Assembly (NCBI RefSeq): GCF_007830055.1
Contig: NZ_VLLE01000003.1
Location: 186,001 to 250,000, forward strand
Direction of reading: 5' to 3'
Origin: Lacibacter cauensis
GTDB taxonomy: Bacteria > Bacteroidota > Bacteroidia > Chitinophagales > Chitinophagaceae
Length of the DNA stretch: 64,000 bases
The first letter of the stretch is position 1. Each line of letters starts with the position of its first letter. Below, in pieces: positions 36,647-44,495 of this stretch. The translations under genes and the position numbers were made by a program. The notes beneath the pieces were generated by a model. The model was given only the letters and a program-made list of their open reading frames with translations, was not told the origin of the DNA and did no database searches.

Positions 36647-37549
36647 TCACACATCGCATCGTTTGATGGCATCTTTTAAAGCAGCCAGTTTATCTTCTTT
36701 TGTTTTACCGGTAGGAATGTATTCCTGTGCTACATATCCTTTGTAACCGGTTTCAACAATGGCTTTCATAATGGCCGGATAAAAGAGCTCCTGGTTTTCG
36801 ATGATTTCATGACGGCCGGGAACACCTGCTGTATGATAATGACCGAAGTATTGATGGTTTTGTTTGATGGTGTGGATGATATCGCCTTCGCTGATTTGCA
36901 TGTGGTAGATATCGTACAGTATTTTAAAATTAGGCGAACCAAGGCGTTTGCATAATTCAATGGTCCATTTAGTATTATCAGCCATGTAATCTTTATGATC
37001 CACTTTGCTGTTGAACACTTCAATCTGAATGATGACATTGTGCTTTTCTGCGAGAGGCATAATTTGCTTTAAGCCTTCTACACAGTTTTGCAAACCGGTT
37101 TCATCGTCCATACCATTGCGGTTGCCGCTGAAGCAAATAAGATTTTGATAACCTGCTTCTGCAACCAACGGAATCGCTTCTGTATAAGCAGCAATCAGCT
37201 GTGCATGATTTTTTTTATTATTCCATCCTTCGGTTAAACTAACCTTACCATTGGTGTAGCACATAGAAACATGGATGCCATGCTTTTTGGCAATGGGCCA
37301 TTCGCTTGGCGTAAGCAAGTCGATCGCAGAAAAGCCCATCTTCTTTACTTCCACACACAATTCTTCAAGCGAAAGAAAGTCGTGTGTCCACTTACAAACC
37401 GAGTGGTTAATGTTGCGCTTTAATTTATATTGATCCTCTTCCATAATACGTTCAATGGTGCCGCCGCTTACAGCATTGCCGGCAGTTAATGCAACGGTTG
37501 CAGCTGCAAATTTTTTAATAGCGTCTCTTCTGGTTGATTGATTTGACAT
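36647..37549 (-). CDS. Tat-exported TIM-barrel protein, hydroxypyruvate isomerase-like
   Basis: The 300-residue protein has an N-terminal signal with a twin basic start (TRRDAIKKFAAATVALTAG) and a TIM barrel of the hydroxypyruvate isomerase/AP-endonuclease-2 type: FSAIDLLTPSEWP, NLICFSGNRNGMDDETG, VIIQIEVFNSKVDHKDY (metal-site Glu and His), FKILYDIYHMQ and FGHYHTAGVPGRHE. Homologues close to GMC dehydrogenases are candidates for keto-glycoside lyase or keto-sugar isomerase roles. It sits between the MFS genes and the GMC pair in one - strand direction, 20 bases after the nucleoside-type carrier gene. Confidence 0.82.
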   Translation of the reverse strand: MSNQSTRRDAIKKFAAATVALTAGNAVSGGTIERIMEEDQYKLKRNINHSVCKWTHDFLSLEELCVEVKKMGFSAIDLLTPSEWPIAKKHGIHVSMCYTNGKVSLTEGWNNKKNHAQLIAAYTEAIPLVAEAGYQNLICFSGNRNGMDDETGLQNCVEGLKQIMPLAEKHNVIIQIEVFNSKVDHKDYMADNTKWTIELCKRLGSPNFKILYDIYHMQISEGDIIHTIKQNHQYFGHYHTAGVPGRHEIIENQELFYPAIMKAIVETGYKGYVAQEYIPTGKTKEDKLAALKDAIKRCDV

Positions 37550-37569
37550 GAAAATTTTTTTCTGTTTTA

Positions 37570-38796
37570 TTAAGCGGTCTTATTTGTTTTTTCGTCTTTG
37601 AACAAAAGGGCAAAGATCAAGAACACAGCAAAGGCAATTCCTGCGGGAATGAGCCAAACCATTTTGTAGTCCAATGTACCATCGGCTAACTTATAACTGT
37701 CTGTAATTTTTCCTGCTACTGCAAAACCTATCAACATACCCAATCCATAAGTAGCTAAAGTGATTAACCCTTGTGCTGCACTTTTGTGTTGTTCGCCTGC
37801 CTTTGAGTCGGTGTAGATCTGTCCCGATACAAAAAAGAAATCGTAGCAAATACCATGCAGGGCAATACCTATTAATAACATAAATGTTAGATCGCCTGCG
37901 TTGCCGAATGCAAACAATACATAACGTACAGCCCATGCAAGCATGCCTACTAATATTGTTTTCTTAAAACCAAACCGGTTAAAAAATACGGGTAATAACA
38001 ACAGGAACAATACTTCCGATGCCTGGCCAATGGTCATTTTACCTGTTGGATTTTCAACACCAATGCTCGAAAGAAATGAGTTTGTATTCTGATAATAGAA
38101 TGCAAGTGGAATACAAATAAGAATAGACGAGATAAAGAAGATGAGGAAGTTTTTATCCTTCAACAGTTTTAATGCATCCAAACCAAGGATATCGTTTACT
38201 GTAACTTTTGTACCTTTTCCTTTTGGTGGCGTTTTTGGCAATGTAAAACTAAACAAGCCCAGCACTAATGATGCTGCTCCAGAAAGCAGGAATGTGTTTT
38301 TGAGCAAACCTTCTTTTGTTCCTTCTGCAGAATCCCAATGAAATATGAAACTGATCAATAAACCGGCAGCTATCCAACCTACTGTACCAAACAAACGAAT
38401 CACCGAAAATTCTTTCTCCGGATTTTTCATTTGGTTGAAGGATACTGAGTTTACCAATGCCAGTGTTGGCATATAGCAGATCATATAGATCAATACATAC
38501 GGATAAAATGTTGCAATGTTTTCTGCATTGTACATCTGGTACATCAGCAACGCACCAATAATATGCAGCACACCCAGAATACGTTCTGCATTTACAAACC
38601 TGTCGGCAATTAAACCAATAATAAATGGAGCGATAATAGCTCCCCATGATTGTGTTGAGAATACCTGTCCAGATTCAGCACCGGATGCTGATAAATTGTT
38701 ATTTAAAAAAGTACCCAATGTTACAAACCATCCTCCCCAGATAAAGAACTCCAGAAACATCATGAAGGATAATTGCAAACGGGTAGTAGAAGACAT
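37570..38796 (-). CDS. MFS transporter, nucleoside:H+ symporter-like
   Basis: The 408-residue protein has about twelve transmembrane helices and the start LSFMMFLEFFIWGGWFVTLGTFL, plus GLIADRFVNAERILGVLH and HGICYDFFFVSGQIYTD, all typical of the NupG/XapB-like Nuc_H_symport family. In Bacteroidota many members sit with Gfo/Idh/MocA and isomerase genes and probably carry sugars or glycosides instead of nucleosides. It lies 125 bases downstream of another MFS gene and 20 upstream of the isomerase-like gene. An operator-like sequence (38932) lies upstream. Confidence 0.85.
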   Translation of the reverse strand: MSSTTRLQLSFMMFLEFFIWGGWFVTLGTFLNNNLSASGAESGQVFSTQSWGAIIAPFIIGLIADRFVNAERILGVLHIIGALLMYQMYNAENIATFYPYVLIYMICYMPTLALVNSVSFNQMKNPEKEFSVIRLFGTVGWIAAGLLISFIFHWDSAEGTKEGLLKNTFLLSGAASLVLGLFSFTLPKTPPKGKGTKVTVNDILGLDALKLLKDKNFLIFFISSILICIPLAFYYQNTNSFLSSIGVENPTGKMTIGQASEVLFLLLLPVFFNRFGFKKTILVGMLAWAVRYVLFAFGNAGDLTFMLLIGIALHGICYDFFFVSGQIYTDSKAGEQHKSAAQGLITLATYGLGMLIGFAVAGKITDSYKLADGTLDYKMVWLIPAGIAFAVFLIFALLFKDEKTNKTA

Positions 38797-38921
38797 GCAA
38801 AATCGGTTTAAGTTGGTTTTAGCTCAAAAAGGTATTCAGCATTATTGCTAAACCTTGCTTATCATTAACGAGGGTTTAAATTTATGTTATTTCTGCATAG
38901 TGAAAATCTTCGTTTTTTCAA

Positions 38922-40193
38922 CTATGCTGTTGCTAACGTTTGCTTGCTTTTACCACGCATATAAATATACAAGCCAGCGAAGGCAACAATTAATACAATA
39001 GGAATAATAAGCGTGGCATTTATTATTTCGGGACCAGCTGTAACTTTTGCCTGTGCTAATGCTTTTCCCATTTCCGAACCGGGAGCAGCAGCATTGTAAT
39101 CGGCCAGGTTAGAATTTGCAGGAAGTTTTGCAATAATTTTTTCATCATAAAACTTACCCATAAACATCATATACACCGATACAGCAAACATACCTGCACC
39201 GCCCATAAAGTTCAATCCAACAGCTCCTGTTTTTGGCAAGTACTCTGCTACAAAGCCAAGCATGGTTGGCCAGAAAAAGCACACACCCATACCAAACACA
39301 ATTGCACCAACAAACAACATGTTACCACTGCTGTGGCCCAACAAATACAAACCTGCTGCTGATAAAATAGCTGAGATAAGCAATACACCTGCAGGCGATA
39401 ACCTGTGTACAATTGGTTCGGCAAACCCCCGGCCAATTACCATTACAAATGTTGTTACTGTAAGAATAAGCAGCGCATTGTCGGTTACATTACGCAGCAA
39501 CACATCAATCCACTGGCCGGTAAATAATTCTGTAATAGCAGTACCGAACATGCAAATGATCATAAACAGGAACAAAGGGTTGCCCAGTGATTTATACATT
39601 TCAGCAGTACTTACACCTGCTGCCACACGTTCTGTAACAGGGAATTTGAGTTTTAAAAACAGGAATCCATAAATCAATGTGGGTATCAGCATCATACCCA
39701 TTTGTATTTGCCAGCTGATATTAAGCTTTGAAAAATAAAAGCTTATCAATGTGCCAATAACGATACCACCGGGGAACCACAAGTGAAAGTGATTGAGTTT
39801 GGTAGTTTTTTTATCGGGATACAAAGTAGTTACCAATGGATTACATGCAGCTTCAACAGTTCCGTTGGCAATACCTATTAATAAGGTTGAAAAAAACAAG
39901 CTCCAGAAACCTCCTGCAAAAATGGTCAATAAAATACCTGCCAGGTGAAAGAAGAAGGCAAGCTCCAGCAAACGTTTCATACCAATCAAATCAACCACCA
40001 TTCCACCAATGATTACAGCAAGCGGAAAACCCCAAAACGCAGTGGCCGCAATCGTACCAAGCTGTGTTGCATTTAAATTAAAATCTGTTCCAAGCTTTCC
40101 GAGAATACCGGCCCTGATACCAAACGAAAGAGAAGTAACTAATAAGGCAAGACAGCTTCCAATAAATAATTGGTTACGGTTAATAGCGTTCAT
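38922..40193 (-). CDS. MFS transporter
   Basis: The 423-residue protein has twelve hydrophobic segments, including ATAFWGFPLAVIIGGMVVDLIGMKRLLELA with an MFS loop motif, and two halves joined near residue 200. It is the first gene of the - strand branch, starting 277 bases from the divergent GMC gene, with a good promoter and an operator candidate between. A sugar or keto-sugar importer is likely from context. The C-terminus has a long loop with DYNAAAPGSEMGKAL before the last helix. Confidence 0.82.
   Translation of the reverse strand: MNAINRNQLFIGSCLALLVTSLSFGIRAGILGKLGTDFNLNATQLGTIAATAFWGFPLAVIIGGMVVDLIGMKRLLELAFFFHLAGILLTIFAGGFWSLFFSTLLIGIANGTVEAACNPLVTTLYPDKKTTKLNHFHLWFPGGIVIGTLISFYFSKLNISWQIQMGMMLIPTLIYGFLFLKLKFPVTERVAAGVSTAEMYKSLGNPLFLFMIICMFGTAITELFTGQWIDVLLRNVTDNALLILTVTTFVMVIGRGFAEPIVHRLSPAGVLLISAILSAAGLYLLGHSSGNMLFVGAIVFGMGVCFFWPTMLGFVAEYLPKTGAVGLNFMGGAGMFAVSVYMMFMGKFYDEKIIAKLPANSNLADYNAAAPGSEMGKALAQAKVTAGPEIINATLIIPIVLIVAFAGLYIYMRGKSKQTLATA
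38932..38943. promoter_or_regulatory. Weak LacI-type operator candidate
   Basis: GCTAACGTTTGC differs at one base from the palindrome at 4730. It overlaps the last codons of the MFS gene and lies 136 bases upstream of the next MFS start on the - strand. Confidence 0.25.
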
Positions 40194-40251
40194 GATGCAA
40201 TGGTTGTAGTTGGTTTATGATTTCTTTTAATTGGCAATTAAATCGAGGTTT

Positions 40252-40281
40252 TAAATTTAGGCTATTTCTTTATTGTGCAAA
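40252..40281 (-). promoter_or_regulatory. Promoter of the - strand branch (TTTG-N18-TAAATTTA)
   Basis: On the - strand TTTG (complement of 40278-40281), 18 bases and TAAATTTA (complement of 40252-40259) precede the MFS start at 40193 by 58 bases. Spacing and boxes fit the Bacteroidota consensus. Confidence 0.55.
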
Positions 40282-40304
40282 CCTTAATTTTTTTCAAAGG
40301 AAAC

Positions 40305-40320
40305 TTGCAAACGTTTGAAA
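40305..40320. promoter_or_regulatory. LacI-type operator candidate in the divergent promoter region
   Basis: TTGCAAACGTTTGAAA contains the perfect palindrome CAAACGTTTG (40308-40317) and shares GCAAACGTTT with the site at 4730. A TTTCAAA at 40292-40298 makes a further inverted repeat with TTTGAAA at 40314-40320. It lies between the two divergent promoters. Confidence 0.5.
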
Positions 40321-40416
40321 TGTTAATGAATATCAAACCAGCATTGCCGTTCGTTGATACTATTTTATATTACAACTTTATTTACAGGAATGGCAGGCTT
40401 ACGTGTGTAATTAGCA

Positions 40417-40446
40417 TTTGTTGTTTTCATTTAGTCATTACCTTTA
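40417..40446 (+). promoter_or_regulatory. Promoter of the + strand branch (TTTG-N18-TACCTTTA)
   Basis: TTTG at 40417-40420, 18 bases, then TACCTTTA at 40439-40446, 24 bases before ATG 40471. Spacing matches the Bacteroidota consensus. Confidence 0.55.
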
Positions 40447-40470
40447 GAACCTTCAAACCAATTGCATGTC

Positions 40471-42219
40471 ATGGGAGATTTCCAGGTAAAAGTCCAGCCA
40501 AAAACGTATGATGTTGTTATTGTAGGCTCTGGTGCCGGTGGTGGTATGGCAGCTTACGAATTAAGCAAGGCTGGATTAAAAGTGTGTTTGCTCGAAGCAG
40601 GCACGATGTACGATCCGCAGAAAAATGTTACACAATTAAAAGGCCCGTGGGAAAGTAAACGCCGTGGCGCCAGTACCAAACATCGGCCCTTTGGCGATTT
40701 TGATGCATGTTATGGCGGATGGGAGCTTGATGGCGAACCTTATACAAAAGAAAAAGGTACGCAATGGGATTGGTGGCGTGCACGTATGCTTGGAGGCCGT
40801 ACCAATCACTGGGGGCGTATCTCTCTCCGTTTCGGACCAAAAGATTTTAAACGCAGAAGCATTGATGGCTTAGGCGATGATTGGCCGATTGGTTACGAAG
40901 ATGTAAAACCGTATTACGACCGTGTAGATAAACTGATTGGTATTTTTGGAACTAACGAAGGTTTGGAAAATGATCCGGATGGATTTTTTCTTCCTCCGCC
41001 AAAACCACGTCTGCATGAATTGTTTATTAAGAATGCTGCTATACAATCAGGCGTCCGGGTTATTCCATCACGCTTATCTATTCTTACCAAGAAAATTGAA
41101 AGCACTACCGAACGTGGTGCCTGTTTTTATTGCTCGCAATGCGGCCGCAACTGCAGTGTGGCAAAAGCCGACTTCTCATCTACCAACGTATTAATTTACC
41201 CTGCACTTAAAACAGGTAATGTAGATGTTATTGCCAATGCCATGGCACGTGAAGTATTAACGGATAAAGAAGGTTTGGCAACAGGTGTTAGTTATGTAAA
41301 TAAAGAAGACCTGAACGAATACCAGGTAAAAGGCAAAGTGGTGATACTTGCTGCAAGTGCCTGCGAAACATCACGCTTATTATTGAATTCAAAATCGCCA
41401 CGTCATCCAAACGGTTTGGCCAACAGCAGCAATGTAGTTGGCAAATATTTACACGATAGTACCGGTGCTGCGTTGGGTGGTTACCTGCCAACATTGTTTG
41501 GTCGTAAAAAATACAACGAAGATGGTGTGGGTGGTATGCATATTTATTCGCCTTGGTGGTTAGATAATAAGAAACTTGATTTTCCCCGTGGTTATCACAT
41601 TGAGTATTGGGGCGGCATGGGGCAACCTGCTTATGGATTTGGTATGAACATTCAAATGCTCAATGGCAAGTATGCTGTTGCAGGTAAACAAAAAGAAGCG
41701 GGCGGTTATGGTGCATCATTGAAAGAAGATATCCGTTATTTCTATGGTGCCAATGTTGGTATGGCCGGTCGTGGCGAAGCCATTCCTTTAGAAAGTAATT
41801 ATTGTGCCATTGATCCGGATGTAGTAGATCAGTACGGTATTCCTGTTTTGAAGTTTAATGTAAAGTGGAGTGAACATGAAATTAAACAGGCCAAACACAT
41901 GAAGGAAACGTTTAAAGAAATCATGCACAACATGGGCGCTGTTATTACCTGGGGTGGCGATGATGGTCCGGAAAACAGTTACGGGTTGGAAACTCCGGGT
42001 AAAATTATTCATGAAGCTGGAACTGCACGTATGGGGAATGATCCAAAGAAGAGTGCATTAAATAAACACAATCAGGCTCACGATTGTAAAAATTTGTTTG
42101 TGGTTGATGGTGCTGCTTTTGTATCGCAAGCCGATAAGAATATTACCTGGACCATTCTTGCCCTCAGCATGCGTGCAAGTGAATACATTGTAAGCGAATT
42201 GAAGAAAGGAAATTTATAA
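40471..42219 (+). CDS. GMC-family FAD/Fe-S sugar dehydrogenase, divergent third copy
   Basis: The 582-residue protein starts at ATG 40471; the longer frame needs a TTG. It has the FAD motif GSGAGGG (19-25) and cysteines at 218, 221, 224 and 228, which include the same C-x5-C-x3-C Fe-S pattern plus one extra Cys. The catalytic pair is His514 (IIHEAGTARMG) and Asn557 in ADKNITWTILAL, where the other two copies have VNPSLTYMAL. It has no signal peptide, and a Tat small-subunit gene follows after 43 bases. It probably oxidises glycosides at C3 in the periplasm and passes electrons to the cytochrome encoded downstream. Confidence 0.88.
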   Translation: MGDFQVKVQPKTYDVVIVGSGAGGGMAAYELSKAGLKVCLLEAGTMYDPQKNVTQLKGPWESKRRGASTKHRPFGDFDACYGGWELDGEPYTKEKGTQWDWWRARMLGGRTNHWGRISLRFGPKDFKRRSIDGLGDDWPIGYEDVKPYYDRVDKLIGIFGTNEGLENDPDGFFLPPPKPRLHELFIKNAAIQSGVRVIPSRLSILTKKIESTTERGACFYCSQCGRNCSVAKADFSSTNVLIYPALKTGNVDVIANAMAREVLTDKEGLATGVSYVNKEDLNEYQVKGKVVILAASACETSRLLLNSKSPRHPNGLANSSNVVGKYLHDSTGAALGGYLPTLFGRKKYNEDGVGGMHIYSPWWLDNKKLDFPRGYHIEYWGGMGQPAYGFGMNIQMLNGKYAVAGKQKEAGGYGASLKEDIRYFYGANVGMAGRGEAIPLESNYCAIDPDVVDQYGIPVLKFNVKWSEHEIKQAKHMKETFKEIMHNMGAVITWGGDDGPENSYGLETPGKIIHEAGTARMGNDPKKSALNKHNQAHDCKNLFVVDGAAFVSQADKNITWTILALSMRASEYIVSELKKGNL

Positions 42220-42262
42220 ACCAACTCAGCGGACTCTGCACCGCTGCAAGAAATATTGTTTT

Positions 42263-42928
42263 ATGAAAAGAAGAGATTCCATTAAAGCCATTTTAGTTGG
42301 TACCGTTGCATCATCGGTATTGGTGGATGCCTGTAAAACAGCTGATGAAAAAGTAAATGCATCAACCGCAACACCTGCAAGTACCATCGATCGTACAAAA
42401 GAAGAAGCAGAGATTGAAGCCAAGCTAATGGCAGAGACTTTTTTCTCCAAACATGAAATGGCAACAATAGCTGTTCTTAGCGACATTATTATACCAAAGG
42501 ATGATGTTAGCGGCAGTGCAACAGAAGCCGGTGTACCCGACTTTATTGAGTTTATTGTAAAAGATATGCCGCAACACCAAACACCCATGCGTGGTGGTTT
42601 GCGCTGGCTCGATCTTGAAAGTACCAAGCGTTTTGAAAAAGCATTTATTGATTGCGACAGCAAACAGCAGATTGCTATTGTAGATGATATTGCTTATCCT
42701 GAAAAAGCAAAACCCGAAATGAAACAAGGAGTTGCTTTCTTTAACCTGATGCGTAACCTCACGGCAACAGGATTTTATACTTCACAAATTGGTGTAAAAG
42801 ATTTGGGGTACATGGGTAACACACCTAACCAATGGAATGGTGTACCCGACGATGTGTTGAAACAATACGGACTTTCCTACACCGAAAAAGAATTGAAAGA
42901 ATGTATTTCGTTCGATAAAACAACCTGA
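42263..42928 (+). CDS. Sugar dehydrogenase small subunit (gluconate 2-dehydrogenase subunit 3 family), Tat lipoprotein
   Basis: The 221-residue protein has a twin-arginine start (MKRRDSIKAILVGTVASS) ending in a lipobox-like LVDAC, as in the other small subunit, with which it shares family features: MATIAVLSDIIIPKDDVSG, a GVPDFIEFIVKDMP helix and AFFNLMRNLTATGFYTSQIG. It is the expected partner and Tat carrier of the GMC dehydrogenase directly upstream. It differs strongly from the - strand copy, so the two are unlikely to be interchangeable. Confidence 0.88.
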   Translation: MKRRDSIKAILVGTVASSVLVDACKTADEKVNASTATPASTIDRTKEEAEIEAKLMAETFFSKHEMATIAVLSDIIIPKDDVSGSATEAGVPDFIEFIVKDMPQHQTPMRGGLRWLDLESTKRFEKAFIDCDSKQQIAIVDDIAYPEKAKPEMKQGVAFFNLMRNLTATGFYTSQIGVKDLGYMGNTPNQWNGVPDDVLKQYGLSYTEKELKECISFDKTT

Positions 42929-42962
42929 TCATACTTTCCGAGCTATACAAACAACTATTATT

Positions 42963-44378
42963 ATGAGCAACAAATCGAGAAGAGACTTTCTCCGTACCGG
43001 AGCTGTGGCAACTGCCGGTTTTTTTATTGTACCCCGTCATGTACTCGGCGGCCCCGGTTATATTGCACCAAGCGATCGTTTAAACATCGCCGGTATTGGT
43101 GCCGGTGGTAAAGGTGCCAGTGACCTGGCAGAGTTTGCCAAAAGCCCTAACGTAAATATTGTTGCGCTTTGCGATGTAGATGAAGCACAGGCAGCAGGCT
43201 CCATGAAGCGTTTCTCCAAAGCAAAATTCTATTACGATTATCGTGAAATGCTGGAGAAAGAAAAAAACAATATTGATGCAGTATCGGTTTCAACTCCCGA
43301 TCATACACATGCAGTTGCTACATTAGCAGCCATGCAGTTAGGCAAACACGTTTATGTGCAAAAGCCGTTAACACACGATATTTACGAAGCACGTATGCTT
43401 ACCGAAGCTGCAAAAAAATACAAAGTGGTTACACAAATGGGTAACCAGGGCGGCAGTGGCGATGGTGTACGCAGCATGAAAGAGTGGTACGATGCCAAAC
43501 TGATTGGTAAAGTAACCAAAGTATATGCATGGACCAACAGACCCGTATGGCCACAAGGCTTAGCAAAACCAAGCGGTACACATACTGTTCCATCAACGAT
43601 GAAATGGGATTTGTGGATTGGTCCATCGAAGTATGAAGATTATAATCCTGCTTATCATCCATTCAACTGGCGTGGTTGGTGGGCTTTTGGTACGGGTGCA
43701 TTGGGTGATATGGCTTGCCACATCATGGATCCTATCTATCGTATACTTCCCATTCTTTATCCGAACGAAGTAGAATGTAGTTTGCCTAATCAATTTACAG
43801 GTGCCTGGACAGAAGCAGGATATATCGATAGTTGTCCGCCTGCATCGATTATTCATTTGAATTATCCACGTACCGATGGTAAAGGCGAAATAAAAGTTAC
43901 CTGGATGGATGGTGGTTTGTTACCTCAACGTCCGGCAGAATTATTACCCGATGAAGAAATGGGCAACTGGGATGGTGGTGTAATTTTCGAAGGCACAAAA
44001 GGGAAAATGATGTGCGATTGTTATGGTGCTAATCCACGCTTGTTACCTACAAGTCGTATGAAAGAAGCTAAATTACCCAAGCAAACATTGAAGCGTGTAC
44101 CTGAAGGTCACTATGTACAATGGGTAAATGCGTGTATGGCTGGTTATGGTAATGCAGAAACAAGTTCGCCGTTTGAATATGCCGGTCCGTTTACAGAAAG
44201 TATATTGATGGGTAATTTGGCTATCCGTTCATGGATGATCAAGAATCCAAAGCTTACAGGATGGGGTGATAAATATCTTGGCCGAAAAAAATTATTGTGG
44301 GATGCACAGAATATGAAAATCACCAACTTTGACGAAGCAAATCAGTTTGTAAAAAGAGAGTACAGAACAGGCTGGTAA
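42963..44378 (+). CDS. Tat-exported Gfo/Idh/MocA-family protein
   Basis: The 471-residue protein has a twin-arginine signal (NKSRRDFLRTGAVATAGFF) and an NAD-binding Rossmann domain (LNIAGIGAGGKGASDLAEF; VALCDVDEAQ). The usual E-K-P motif reads Q-K-P (VYVQKPLTHDIYEA), with the catalytic Lys kept. The C-terminal domain contains GDMACHIMDPIYR with a conserved His. Exported family members with trapped NAD include glycosidases that work through transient C3 oxidation (for example GH109). A keto-glycoside hydrolase or oxidoreductase role in the periplasm fits the operon. It starts 34 bases after the small-subunit gene. Confidence 0.85.
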   Translation: MSNKSRRDFLRTGAVATAGFFIVPRHVLGGPGYIAPSDRLNIAGIGAGGKGASDLAEFAKSPNVNIVALCDVDEAQAAGSMKRFSKAKFYYDYREMLEKEKNNIDAVSVSTPDHTHAVATLAAMQLGKHVYVQKPLTHDIYEARMLTEAAKKYKVVTQMGNQGGSGDGVRSMKEWYDAKLIGKVTKVYAWTNRPVWPQGLAKPSGTHTVPSTMKWDLWIGPSKYEDYNPAYHPFNWRGWWAFGTGALGDMACHIMDPIYRILPILYPNEVECSLPNQFTGAWTEAGYIDSCPPASIIHLNYPRTDGKGEIKVTWMDGGLLPQRPAELLPDEEMGNWDGGVIFEGTKGKMMCDCYGANPRLLPTSRMKEAKLPKQTLKRVPEGHYVQWVNACMAGYGNAETSSPFEYAGPFTESILMGNLAIRSWMIKNPKLTGWGDKYLGRKKLLWDAQNMKITNFDEANQFVKREYRTGW

Positions 44379-44387
44379 AAATAACTA

Positions 44388-44460
44388 ATGGTGAGTTGTG
44401 AATGGTAAAGAGCCTTTGACAGCTTCGCATCATTCACAACTCACCATTGACCATTCACAA
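44388..44460. repeat. 17-bp perfect inverted repeat in the operon
   Basis: ATGGTGAGTTGTGAATG at 44388-44404 is the exact inverse complement of 44431-44447. A second pair, TTGTGAATGGT at 44396-44406 and ACCATTCACAA at 44450-44460, overlaps the first, so two alternative hairpins are possible. It lies in the 117-base gap between the two Gfo/Idh/MocA genes. Confidence 0.75.
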
Positions 44461-44495
44461 AAAGTGAGTATAAAACATTTTGAACTTTTAATACT

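Noticed and set aside
42226-42663. A 145-codon - strand frame over the small-subunit gene
   Set aside because: Antisense shadow of a gene with clear Tat signal and family match.
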